Positions 42,736-50,954 of a DNA stretch of 64,000 bases are shown one piece after another. This DNA comes from Polyangiaceae bacterium (GTDB lineage: Bacteria; Myxococcota_A; Polyangia; Polyangiales; Polyangiaceae). The stretch covers positions 124,001 to 188,000 of the forward strand of contig JADJRH010000011.1 of NCBI GenBank assembly GCA_016712345.1. The letters are read 5' to 3'. Below the pieces are notes generated by a model that did not search any database, was not told the DNA's origin, and saw only the letters and a list, made by a program, of their open reading frames with translations. The position numbers and the translations under genes are program-made. Each line of letters starts with the position of its first letter. The first letter of the stretch is position 1.

Positions 42736-43943
42736 TCGCCCGCCAGTTTGTGGCCTTTTTCGTTCCAGTGACCTCCCCACCACAGGGCGTTTGCAAAGCC
42801 GTGCACGGCAATGTTGTTTTTGGCGGCATATTCAGCGAGCGGTTGAGTGGTAGAAAGGAGTGGAAACCCTTCTTTTTCGGCCAATTTTGCGAGGCGTTCT
42901 TCAATATAGAAGAGGCTTGTAATGCCGAGTTCTTTCATGAAGGCCTCGCGTTCGGCAATGTCTGGGTGCACCTGTTGGGGGGATGAAATGATCATCATCC
43001 GAAAGTCTTTGCCTTTGGCTTTTACTTCCGAGTAAATCTGATGAATCAGCGCTTCTGTCACGTCCCAGGCGCGGATCATCGCCGGCATGGTGGGGGGGAT
43101 GAACACCAAGCGATCGGGTAGACCCAGGTCTTTGGGTTTTGAGTTGGGGATGTGGGTTTTGGCCCGGTCACCCGCGGCCGCAGCCATTTTGATGAGCAGA
43201 GCCAACTTGGAACGGTTCATCACGTCGGCAAAAAGGTTGCGCACCGCCAACGTGGTTGGGCCGGGTACGCGCGACTTGAACGAGTCATCCAGGACAAGTT
43301 GACCGTCTCGTAAAAGGTAATACGGCGGAACGTGAGCCTTGAAAGGCGCCACTTCACGTTCGTTGTCGAGGATGTCATTGCCGCCGAAAAATGACAAAAG
43401 CACAATGTCAGGATCGTACTTCCATACGCGTTCGCGGAGCATGATCAGTTCTTGAGCCTGACCATACCCACCCACTCCAAAGTTGAGCACTTCAACCTTG
43501 CGGCCGGCGAGAGCCTGACAACCTGAAAGTTCTTTTTCAAGAACTCCCCAAAACGAGTCTTGTATGGATACGGAATAGGCGGCGGGGAACGAGTCACCGA
43601 TGACCGCAATTCGAAGGGTATTTGCGGGTTTTTCAACCGTTCGTTCGCGGTCGCGATTGCCGTCGCTGTTGATCTCAATGTATTGGGTGCCCTCCATGAC
43701 GGCCCAGCCTTTTGAGTTGGGCCGAAAAGCCCAGCCAAGGGTAGGGTGCGGAGTATGGAGGGATGCTTCGTAGTTTTTGCCTGTCAGTCTGACAGCGCAT
43801 TCACCGCAGAGAAACGCGAAAAAAAGGCTGAAACAGAGAAGGGCCAGTTTGCGAAGCGCCGATTTGAGTCGCGAACCCCAGGTGACGGGCGGCGCGGGTT
43901 TGTCGGTTTCTGACTTGGCTTGATCGACCTTTTCGTCGGGCAT
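42690..43943 (-). CDS. SGNH/GDSL hydrolase with N-terminal membrane anchor
   Basis: 417 residues. A single span near residues 33-50 follows a charged N-terminus, so the enzyme domain is outside. Motifs: IAVIGDSFPAA (block I, nucleophile Ser), VLNFGVGGYG (block II Gly), SFFGGNDILD (block III Asn) and HWNEKGHKLAGE with the catalytic His (block V). The insertion of over 100 residues between blocks III and V resembles the SGNH enzymes next to alginate or peptidoglycan O-acetylation genes. It likely removes or moves an acetyl group on envelope sugar; the substrate is not shown by context. A 54-base gap separates its start from the end of ddl upstream, so they may be cotranscribed. Confidence 0.78.
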   Translation of the reverse strand: MPDEKVDQAKSETDKPAPPVTWGSRLKSALRKLALLCFSLFFAFLCGECAVRLTGKNYEASLHTPHPTLGWAFRPNSKGWAVMEGTQYIEINSDGNRDRERTVEKPANTLRIAVIGDSFPAAYSVSIQDSFWGVLEKELSGCQALAGRKVEVLNFGVGGYGQAQELIMLRERVWKYDPDIVLLSFFGGNDILDNEREVAPFKAHVPPYYLLRDGQLVLDDSFKSRVPGPTTLAVRNLFADVMNRSKLALLIKMAAAAGDRAKTHIPNSKPKDLGLPDRLVFIPPTMPAMIRAWDVTEALIHQIYSEVKAKGKDFRMMIISSPQQVHPDIAEREAFMKELGITSLFYIEERLAKLAEKEGFPLLSTTQPLAEYAAKNNIAVHGFANALWWGGHWNEKGHKLAGEWLAADYCKRLSDAR

Positions 43944-43997
43944 GGGGAGCGGGCGAGGGTCAATCGTTCCGCGTTGCGCGTCAAGCCAACAGTTGGA

Positions 43998-45023
43998 CTA
44001 TCCCGTCGCGACGCGAAGGAGAGGGGTGCGATTGGGCCGCAGCTCGGTGACGCGTGCCGCGATCTTTCGGCGGCTGGGCTGATGTGTACGCGCGCCGTCG
44101 AGGATGGCTTCGCAAAGCGCACCGAAGTCGTATCCGGCCGCCGATGCGATTTTGGGGAGCAAGCTTGTCTGCGTCATGCCGGGCAAGGTGTTCACTTCAA
44201 GCACGTATTCGTTTTCGCCGGCGGTCACGAGCAAATCCACGCGAACAGCGCCGGTTGTGCCGAGCGCGCGCGCCGCGCGAAGGGCGAGATTTTGAACGCC
44301 GATGAGCCGCGCGGGAGGCAGGCGCGCGGGCATAAAATAGTCGGTCATGCCGGGTGTGTACTTTGCCTCGTAGTCGTAAAAGCCTTTTTTCGGGGCGATT
44401 TCGATCGCTCCGAGAACGCGCCCGTCGAGGATTGCCACGTCGACTTCGGTGCCGACAACGAAGCGTTCGACAATCACAACGTCGTCAAACTCAAATGCGA
44501 GCGCCACGGCGCGCGAAAGTTCGTGCACGTCGTTGGCCTTTGAAACGCCGAGGCTCGACCCTTCACCGCGCGGTTTGACCATGACGGGGAAGCCGAAAGC
44601 GCCGTGCACCGATTCAAGATCGGCGAGGTCTTTCGCTTCGATCATGTAGTACGGCGGCGTGGGGACGTTGTGCAGCCGGAAGAGTTCTTTCGCTTTGAGC
44701 TTGTCCATCGCGAGCGCGCTCGCGAGTACACTTGAACCCGTGTACGGAATTTGAGCGATCTCCAAGAGGCCCTGAATGCAGCCGTCTTCGCCGAGGCGCC
44801 CATGCAACGCGAGAAACGCCGTGTCGATGCGCGCCCGCGAAAGAGTGGTGAGAAGTTCGGGACCGAACGTCTCGCCCAACATGAACCGCACCACGTCGTG
44901 ACCGCGCGCCGCAAGGGCGTCGGCGACCGCCGCACCCGATCGGAGGCTCACGTCGCGCTCGCTCGACGAACCACCCATGATGACGCCGATACGCTTTCGA
45001 TCTGTGCCTGCTTGCCGCTTCAT
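43998..45023 (-). CDS. ddl: D-alanine-D-alanine ligase
   Basis: 341 residues from ATG 45023, which has a GGAG about 10 bases upstream; the next ATG upstream (45053) adds ten unconserved residues. The ATP-grasp fold is clear: IGVIMGGSSSERDVSLRSG, LALHGRLGEDGCIQGLLE, YTGSSVLASALAMDK, VKPRGEGSSLGVSK, and EVNTLPGMTQTSLLPKIA with the metal-binding Glu and Asn. It joins two D-Ala for peptidoglycan precursors, in the cytoplasm. The Tyr in FYDYEAKYTPG marks D-Ala specificity rather than D-Lac. It is not in a mur/ftsZ cluster here; it stands ahead of the SGNH gene. Confidence 0.93.
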   Translation of the reverse strand: MKRQAGTDRKRIGVIMGGSSSERDVSLRSGAAVADALAARGHDVVRFMLGETFGPELLTTLSRARIDTAFLALHGRLGEDGCIQGLLEIAQIPYTGSSVLASALAMDKLKAKELFRLHNVPTPPYYMIEAKDLADLESVHGAFGFPVMVKPRGEGSSLGVSKANDVHELSRAVALAFEFDDVVIVERFVVGTEVDVAILDGRVLGAIEIAPKKGFYDYEAKYTPGMTDYFMPARLPPARLIGVQNLALRAARALGTTGAVRVDLLVTAGENEYVLEVNTLPGMTQTSLLPKIASAAGYDFGALCEAILDGARTHQPSRRKIAARVTELRPNRTPLLRVATG

Positions 45024-45233
45024 CGTTTCGCGCTCCAACAACGACATTCGCAATCACCGGGCCCGCGCGATCACGGCACAAATCGGTGTGTGCATCGTGT
45101 CTCGCGAACCACGAGCGCGTCAGAAGAGCCGCGCTTCATTCGGGCCGTATCAGAAGGGATCTCAGGCGGACAAATTCTCAGCGAAAGTTGTTGCTTGGCG
45201 GTGAAGCGGCCGGCGGCGGCCGACAGCTACCCA

Positions 45234-46349
45234 TCAACTCGGGGAGCGGAACATTGCCAACACGGCAGAATACATTGCCACCCGCGGGGCGTTGGCGGCG
45301 AGTGGGCGGCCAATCAACTCAAACGATGAGTGCATCCCGGCAATGGGTAGGTCACCAAAACGTTTGCGAAGGATGCGGCTTTCAACGCCCTGCGAGCCGT
45401 AGAGGCCCTGACCGCGCCCGGCGCAGGTGAAGTATAAAAGGAATCGGGCGCTCGCCCCGGTGGTTTGCTCCACAACATTGCGAGCGCTGGCTTCGAGCAA
45501 TTCTTTACCGGCGGCTGCATCGCGCACTGCAAAGGCGAGTCGAGTGCCGAGGCGCGCTTCTTGGCCTACCATGACGCCGCGGCGGGTAGGGTCGATGCCT
45601 CGAATGGGTCGAACCACGTAGCGCTCGCGTCCAGCCGCGTCCGTTTCATCGGAGAGGGCGGCAAACACAAGCGGCGCCCCACTTTCACCCCCGACCTGAC
45701 CTGAAAGGCCGGACAGCACATCGAGCGCGGCGCGCCCACCCAGCCGCAACACAAGGCCCTGCGCCACTTCGTCGATGGGTAGAAACGGCGTGAGCAGTCG
45801 ACACGCGGTGGAAACATCGACAATGGGGCTCGACAAGCCCGCGATGGCAAGGCCGCCCATTTCACCCGACAGAAGTTCACCCCCTGCGGTGATGCCAACG
45901 GGGGTGCGGCCCACGGTTCCCGCGCCGAAGATGGTTGCGTTGGGCGACAACCCGAGAGTTTCGATCAGCGATGTTTGAAACGCTTCGGGCCTTGAGAAAA
46001 GGGCAACCGCCGGGGCGCGTTTAAGGATTTCCGCTTCTCGCTCGCCGGGTGTACACCCCGCGGCAAAGGGTGCCACTTTCCCGCCGGACCACAGCATTCC
46101 CGAAATGGCCCCCGCTCCTTCAACTTCGTTTTTTTCGGTGAGTACACCCGCCGCCGGAACAACGCACGCGGGTACACCTTTCCAAGCCGCGGCCACCGCC
46201 TGCGCCACTTCGTTTGGGCTCAGGGACAGTGGTCCCGAAGTGAACACAATGCCGCCCGACGGACTGCGCACATGATCTTTTATTTCAGCGAGCGCGCGCG
46301 GCAGACCGTCGAGGGTGCCGCCGGCAATAAAAAAACTCTTGGCCGTCAT
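45234..46349 (-). CDS. FIST-domain protein
   Basis: 371 residues, soluble. The C-terminal 130 residues carry FIST_C signatures: LYFTCAGRGQGLYG, ESRILRKRFGDLPIAGMHSSFELIGR. The N-terminal half (GGIVFTSGPLSLSPNEVAQAV) matches FIST_N. FIST proteins are thought to bind small ligands such as amino acids and to feed two-component or diguanylate signalling; no output domain is fused here. The gene is divergent from the PP2C phosphatase gene, with about 140 bases between. GGGTAGA and related GGGTAG words occur four times in the coding sequence, the last at the right-hand edge of that word's zone. Confidence 0.75.
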   Translation of the reverse strand: MTAKSFFIAGGTLDGLPRALAEIKDHVRSPSGGIVFTSGPLSLSPNEVAQAVAAAWKGVPACVVPAAGVLTEKNEVEGAGAISGMLWSGGKVAPFAAGCTPGEREAEILKRAPAVALFSRPEAFQTSLIETLGLSPNATIFGAGTVGRTPVGITAGGELLSGEMGGLAIAGLSSPIVDVSTACRLLTPFLPIDEVAQGLVLRLGGRAALDVLSGLSGQVGGESGAPLVFAALSDETDAAGRERYVVRPIRGIDPTRRGVMVGQEARLGTRLAFAVRDAAAGKELLEASARNVVEQTTGASARFLLYFTCAGRGQGLYGSQGVESRILRKRFGDLPIAGMHSSFELIGRPLAANAPRVAMYSAVLAMFRSPS

Positions 46350-46489
46350 TCGGGTGACCCAAGGTTACTTCTCAATCCACGCGCCGACGAGACGCCGCAA
46401 AAAAAAGCACGCGACACAAAGTCTTCGCGGATAATAACCGCCCGTTGGAAGACCCGCCGCCTCGCCCCAAGTCACCTGACGGAGCATCC

Positions 46490-47251
46490 GTGCGCCGTAT
46501 CGAGGTTCAGTCGTTTGCTCGAACCGACATTGGACGCTTTCGAAAAACCAACGAAGACGCCCATTTTCGCGACGATTTGTTGGGGCTTTACATTGTTGCC
46601 GACGGCATGGGCGGCCACGCCGCGGGTGAAGTGGCGAGTTCTGAAGCGGTCGACGCCATCTACGGAATGGTCAAGCGCGGCGTCGCAAAGCTCGGCGACT
46701 TGAACGAACCCATCAACGATGAGCGCGCTCGCGCCGCGTGTCGATTGATGGAAGGCGCGATTCAAGGCGCCACGTACATGGTCTTTGCGATCTCGCAATT
46801 TGAACTCGACAAGACGGGCATGGGCACCACCATCACAGCCGCCCTGCTTGTGGGGGATGCGCTGGTGATCGGCCAAGTGGGCGACAGCCGCGTGTACCAA
46901 GTGCGCGGAATGAACGCGACGCAGATCACCGAAGATCACACGCTCATTGCGTGGCAAATCAAACAGGGTTTGCTCTCGCCGGATGAAGCGCGAACCTCGC
47001 CGCACAAAAACGTCATCACGCGCGCGGTGGGCAATCGCGACTACGTGCAAGTGGACACAACGGTGGTGCCGGTTGAAAAAGGCGATCGGTACCTGCTCTG
47101 TTCCGACGGCCTGCACGGCTATCTGCAAATGGAAGAAATCCCCGACCTGGTGGACATCGGCGGCCAAAACGCAGTCCAAGCCCTCATCGACCTCGCCAAT
47201 CTCCGCGGCGGCCGCGACAACATCACGGCTGTGCTTGTGGAGATCGATTAG
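46490..47251 (+). CDS. PP2C-type Ser/Thr phosphatase (Stp/PrpC)
   Basis: 253 residues from GTG 46490, preferred because ACGGAG sits 7 bases upstream and the product begins right before the first strand; TTG 46445 is possible. PPM motifs: RTDIGRFRKTNEDA, YIVADGMGGHAAGE with the metal Asp, GMGTTITAALL, IGQVGDSRVYQ, TEDHTLIAW, YLLCSDGLHGYL and GGRDNITAVLVE. All metal-binding Asp are kept. It removes phosphate from Ser/Thr, opposing Hanks kinases, three of which are in this window (none adjacent). It is followed after 43 bases by an OmpA lipoprotein gene. Confidence 0.9.
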   Translation: MRRIEVQSFARTDIGRFRKTNEDAHFRDDLLGLYIVADGMGGHAAGEVASSEAVDAIYGMVKRGVAKLGDLNEPINDERARAACRLMEGAIQGATYMVFAISQFELDKTGMGTTITAALLVGDALVIGQVGDSRVYQVRGMNATQITEDHTLIAWQIKQGLLSPDEARTSPHKNVITRAVGNRDYVQVDTTVVPVEKGDRYLLCSDGLHGYLQMEEIPDLVDIGGQNAVQALIDLANLRGGRDNITAVLVEID

Positions 47252-47294
47252 ACCCAAGGGATGCGGCGCACGATCGTTTCATGATGAACGCGCC

Positions 47295-48359
47295 ATGGGT
47301 AACCGAACCAAGCCGCACGTTTTCAGCATCGTGGTGACGGCGGCCGCATTGTGTACGCAATTCGGGTGTACACCTTCTCACGGCCCATTCGGTTTTTCGC
47401 GCCACCCGCTCTCTCATCGCCAAATTGAAACCATGCTCGGCGACTTTCCAAACCCCGGGCCCAACACGAACAACACCGTCCACGACGCCGCCGGAAACGT
47501 TGTTGTTCCCCCGGCCGATGTAGCTGCGTACACATCGCGCTTGGTTGTGTTTGAGCCCGGTTATCCGCCCGCTCTCATTGAAGGGTCCGACCCGCGGGAA
47601 GCGCTTGGCAAACCCAACTACACCGCCAACATTCGCGAGCCTTCCCACGCTGTGAGTTTGGGCAACGGCGGTGCGATCGTCCTCGAACTTGCGGGCGATC
47701 CGCTCATGGATGTTCCGGGCCCCGATCTGTTCGTGTTCGAGTCGGGCCCAAGCCCTGAAGCCGTTGAAGTGGAGGTGTCGCCCGACGGTGAACATTGGGT
47801 GTTTGTTGGGATTGCTCCGGGGGGCGCGTTTGCCCTGGATATCGGCCCCAAAGTGAACAAGACCGAAACGTTTCGCTACGTGCGCATTCGCGATGTGAAA
47901 GACAGCGGGCCCGACAACGGCCCTTGGCTCGGCGCGGAGATCGACGCTGTTGCGGCGCTTCGATCCAAGCCGATCGACGAGCCGCCGCCGCCCAAAATGC
48001 TTCCGCGCATCGCTCTCTCGTCGGAAGTTTTGTTTCGTTTCGACAGCGATTTGCTCGGATTGGAAGGCCCGGCAGAACTCGATCGCATCGCAAAAATGTT
48101 CGCCGGCCGCCCCGCGTGCAAACTCTCTGTCGAAGGGCACACCGACGACATCGGCGACGAAGTGTACAATCTCGACCTGTCGGAGCGCCGCGCTCAAACC
48201 GTTCGCGCGTATCTCGTCACGCACGGACTCTCCAAAGACAACGTTGTTGCGCGGGGCCTGGGGGAAACAAAACCCGCTGTGCAAAACGACTCCGACGAGC
48301 ACCGCCGTCGAAATCGGCGCGTTGAAATTGTCCTGCAAGAAGGCTGTGAAACCAAGTAA
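47295..48359 (+). CDS. OmpA-family lipoprotein with N-terminal beta domain
   Basis: 354 residues from ATG 47295; the frame is open further upstream but only as a shadow of the phosphatase. The signal ends at a lipobox (LCTQFGC). Residues 40-215 form a beta-rich domain (SLGNGGAIVLELAGDPLMD, FVFESGPSPEAVEVEVSPDG, FRYVRIRDV) of a type found in secreted surface proteins and resembling discoidin/galactose-binding folds. The last 120 residues are OmpA-like: FRFDSDLLGLEG, VEGHTDDIGDE, NLDLSERRAQTVRAYLV, and RRNRRVEIVL. It should bridge outer membrane and peptidoglycan and show the beta domain to the outside. Two GTGTACRC words lie in its signal region. Confidence 0.83.
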   Translation: MGNRTKPHVFSIVVTAAALCTQFGCTPSHGPFGFSRHPLSHRQIETMLGDFPNPGPNTNNTVHDAAGNVVVPPADVAAYTSRLVVFEPGYPPALIEGSDPREALGKPNYTANIREPSHAVSLGNGGAIVLELAGDPLMDVPGPDLFVFESGPSPEAVEVEVSPDGEHWVFVGIAPGGAFALDIGPKVNKTETFRYVRIRDVKDSGPDNGPWLGAEIDAVAALRSKPIDEPPPPKMLPRIALSSEVLFRFDSDLLGLEGPAELDRIAKMFAGRPACKLSVEGHTDDIGDEVYNLDLSERRAQTVRAYLVTHGLSKDNVVARGLGETKPAVQNDSDEHRRRNRRVEIVLQEGCETK

Positions 48360-48452
48360 ACGGCCTGTGTACATTTGCCGTATTCAGCCCATGGAGAGCG
48401 ACTCCGCGGCTCTTTTCCCCTCGCTGCAAAAGACCATGTACCTTGCTTGCCC

Positions 48453-50954
48453 GTGGCGCGTTTCGGACTGGCAGCGGTGTTCTCAGCGACATTGGCGCTT
48501 GCTGCATCCGCTTCGTTTGCCGCTCCGGTGACGTTGCCAAAACCGCTTGCGCCCATTGTCGCCGAGGCTCCAAACGGCACCGAGGGTGAAGCCGATGTGA
48601 AGCTTGAAGTGGTTGTTGGAATCGACGGGCGCGTTCACTCAATAAACGTTCTCGAAGGCTCGCCGCCCTTTTCAAACGCGGCGATGTCGGCCGTTTCCAA
48701 CGCGCTTTTTGAGCCGGCGCGCCGCGGTGATGAAGCGATCGTTGCGCGCTTCGTTCTGCTTGTGCACGTGAAAAAAAATGGCTCAGGAAGCGCTCCAACA
48801 GGTTCAAAAACGCCTTCAGAACAAGGGGGCGGAGCCACATCGCCCGCACAGGCTTCGGCGGCTCCCGCCGCTACGCCAACGCTTTCGCCCGCAACGGCGC
48901 CCGGCGCTTCGACCGGATCGGCGCCGCCCGGTGGTGTCGATGCCAAAAGCGCCTTGCCAACCGCAACGCCCAAAACGATCGAAACGCCGCGCGCGCCTCC
49001 CACCCCGATTGACGTGAATGTCGACGGCGTGCGCGGCCCAACAGCGGCTCCCGAACCCGCGGGTGAACATTGGTCGGCGCGCGCCGTATCGCGCATTCCC
49101 GGTGCGTTTGGTGATGCATTTCGAGCCGTTGAAATTGCGCCCGGCGTTGTGCCTTACGCGTCGGGGCTTCCGTACTTTTTTGTGCGCGGAGCAACCCCCA
49201 CGAGCACCGGATATTTTCTCGACGGCGTTCCCGTTCCGCTGCTTTTTCACGTGGGCGTTGGGCCGGGAGTGATCGCCCCGCAGGTGCTTGGCTCGCTCGA
49301 TTTTTATCCGGGCGGTTATCCGGCGATGTACGGCCGGCAAGTGGGCGGTGTTCTCTCCGCGCAAACGCAAGCGCCGGTGGAGCGCTTTTCGGCCGAGATC
49401 ACAGCGCGCGCGCTCGATGTGGGTGTGTACGCAACGGCGCCGCTGCCTTTCGATCGCGGGTCGGCTTTTGCGGCGGCGCGCTTTTCGATCACCCAGGCGA
49501 TTGTTCCACTCATCGCGAACGATCTGAACCTCGGCTATTGGGACTATCAGGTCGGCGCGCGCCTCAAGATCAACGCGCAGGACAGCGTTCGGGTGTTCGC
49601 TTTCGGCGCCGACGACTTTTTAACGCAAACCGAGTTTGGTGAAGAAAAGCCTCTTTATAAAGGCCAATTTCACCGCGTTGACGTGGCTTTTGAACACGGC
49701 GAGCGGCGCGCGCAGCGGCCGTTCATGGGTTCGATCTTCGGCAACGAAGTGAGCGCGGACGCGGCGACGGAAGCGTTGCGTACACCTCGTGTGTACGCAC
49801 GCGTCGCCGCGTCCGGAGGTCACGACAGAACAACGATTTCAGGCCAGGGGGATCTGCTTTCAACCATGGTGCAAATGCGGTCGCTGTTTGACGCGCAGCT
49901 TCACCGCGCGGTGCGGCTGCGAGCGGGCACCGATTTGCTCGCCGAAACGCGGCGTCTCGAACGTGTACCTTTCTCGGAGATTTCGTCCGACGACGATGGT
50001 TCATTCGCCGATGCGTTTCGAGCGAGCACGGTGGGATCGCTCGCGGCGTTCACGGATATTTCGTTGCGGCCGTTTGCCGGGGTTGACCTCACGCTCGGCC
50101 TGCGCGGTGAGATGTTCGGCGATCCCAAAGGCGCTGTGGGGGCCGCGGATCCAAGGTTTTCTGCAACGCTTACGCTGCTTCCGTGGCTGAGCGCGGTCAC
50201 CACATTTGGGACGGCTCATCAGCGACCCTCGTTTTTGGTGCCGTTGCCCGGTGCGGTGCCCACCGGCGAAACGCTTGTTTTACAGAGCGCTCTGCAAGCG
50301 AGCCAAGCGGTGGAAGTGGTGTTTCCGTGGCGCACAAAGCTGCGCATGACGGGCTATCTTCACGAATACGAGCAGCTCAGCGACTTTCTCGCAACGTGTG
50401 GTCCGGGGGAAACCGAGTGCGACTTGGACGAGCGCGCGAAGGGGAGGTCGATCGGCTTGGAGCTTCTTTTGTCGCGCGAACTGACCGAAAAGCTCGGCGG
50501 TCAAATTGCGTACACATTGTCGCGAACCGAGCGAACGGCCAACGACACGACGTTTACGGCCGACACCGATCGCACGCATGTGATCCACGTGATTGTGGGG
50601 TACGAGCCGGCTCCGGGGTGGCACGCGGGGGTTCGCGCAACGGCGTATTCAGGCAGGCCGTTTTCGCTTGTGGCGTACGACGACAGGTACGATCGCGACC
50701 GCCAAACGCTTGTCGGCAAGCGCAACGTGCCGCGCGGTCCGGGGTTTTTCAGGCTCGATCTGCGCGTTTCAAAAACGTGGCGCATTGGCAAAACGGGGTT
50801 TGTGACCGCCGTTCTTGAAGGGCTCAACGTGACGTTGGCCAAAGAGACGGTGGTGGTGGACTGCCGAACTCCGATTGATGCTCTCGACTCGTGCGGAGCG
50901 CAGGAGGTTGGGCCGATCTCGATCCCGAGCCTGGGTGTTACGGCCGGGTTTTAG
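48453..50954 (+). CDS. TonB C-terminal domain fused to a TonB-dependent outer-membrane receptor
   Basis: About 833 residues. GTG 48453 gives a signal peptide ending ASASFAA; the in-frame TTG 48375 gives a less likely leader. Residues 45-105 match a TonB C-terminal domain (KLEVVVGIDGRVHSINVLEG, ALFEPARR). An Ala/Pro/Thr-rich linker follows, then a plug domain (VSRIPGAFGDAFRAVEIAPG, YFFVRGATPTSTGYFLDGVP, YPAMYGRQVGGVLSA) and an outer-membrane beta barrel to the C-terminus, which ends in aromatic Phe. The TonB-like part at the mature N-terminus would be periplasmic and might interact with the plug or with TonB partners. Cargo is unknown. Its stop overlaps by 17 bases the convergent P-type ATPase gene. 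Confidence 0.8.
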   Translation: MARFGLAAVFSATLALAASASFAAPVTLPKPLAPIVAEAPNGTEGEADVKLEVVVGIDGRVHSINVLEGSPPFSNAAMSAVSNALFEPARRGDEAIVARFVLLVHVKKNGSGSAPTGSKTPSEQGGGATSPAQASAAPAATPTLSPATAPGASTGSAPPGGVDAKSALPTATPKTIETPRAPPTPIDVNVDGVRGPTAAPEPAGEHWSARAVSRIPGAFGDAFRAVEIAPGVVPYASGLPYFFVRGATPTSTGYFLDGVPVPLLFHVGVGPGVIAPQVLGSLDFYPGGYPAMYGRQVGGVLSAQTQAPVERFSAEITARALDVGVYATAPLPFDRGSAFAAARFSITQAIVPLIANDLNLGYWDYQVGARLKINAQDSVRVFAFGADDFLTQTEFGEEKPLYKGQFHRVDVAFEHGERRAQRPFMGSIFGNEVSADAATEALRTPRVYARVAASGGHDRTTISGQGDLLSTMVQMRSLFDAQLHRAVRLRAGTDLLAETRRLERVPFSEISSDDDGSFADAFRASTVGSLAAFTDISLRPFAGVDLTLGLRGEMFGDPKGAVGAADPRFSATLTLLPWLSAVTTFGTAHQRPSFLVPLPGAVPTGETLVLQSALQASQAVEVVFPWRTKLRMTGYLHEYEQLSDFLATCGPGETECDLDERAKGRSIGLELLLSRELTEKLGGQIAYTLSRTERTANDTTFTADTDRTHVIHVIVGYEPAPGWHAGVRATAYSGRPFSLVAYDDRYDRDRQTLVGKRNVPRGPGFFRLDLRVSKTWRIGKTGFVTAVLEGLNVTLAKETVVVDCRTPIDALDSCGAQEVGPISIPSLGVTAGF

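Noticed and set aside
47223..48374. 383-codon minus-strand frame
   Set aside because: It is antisense to the OmpA lipoprotein with clear OmpA motifs; it has no recognisable domain.
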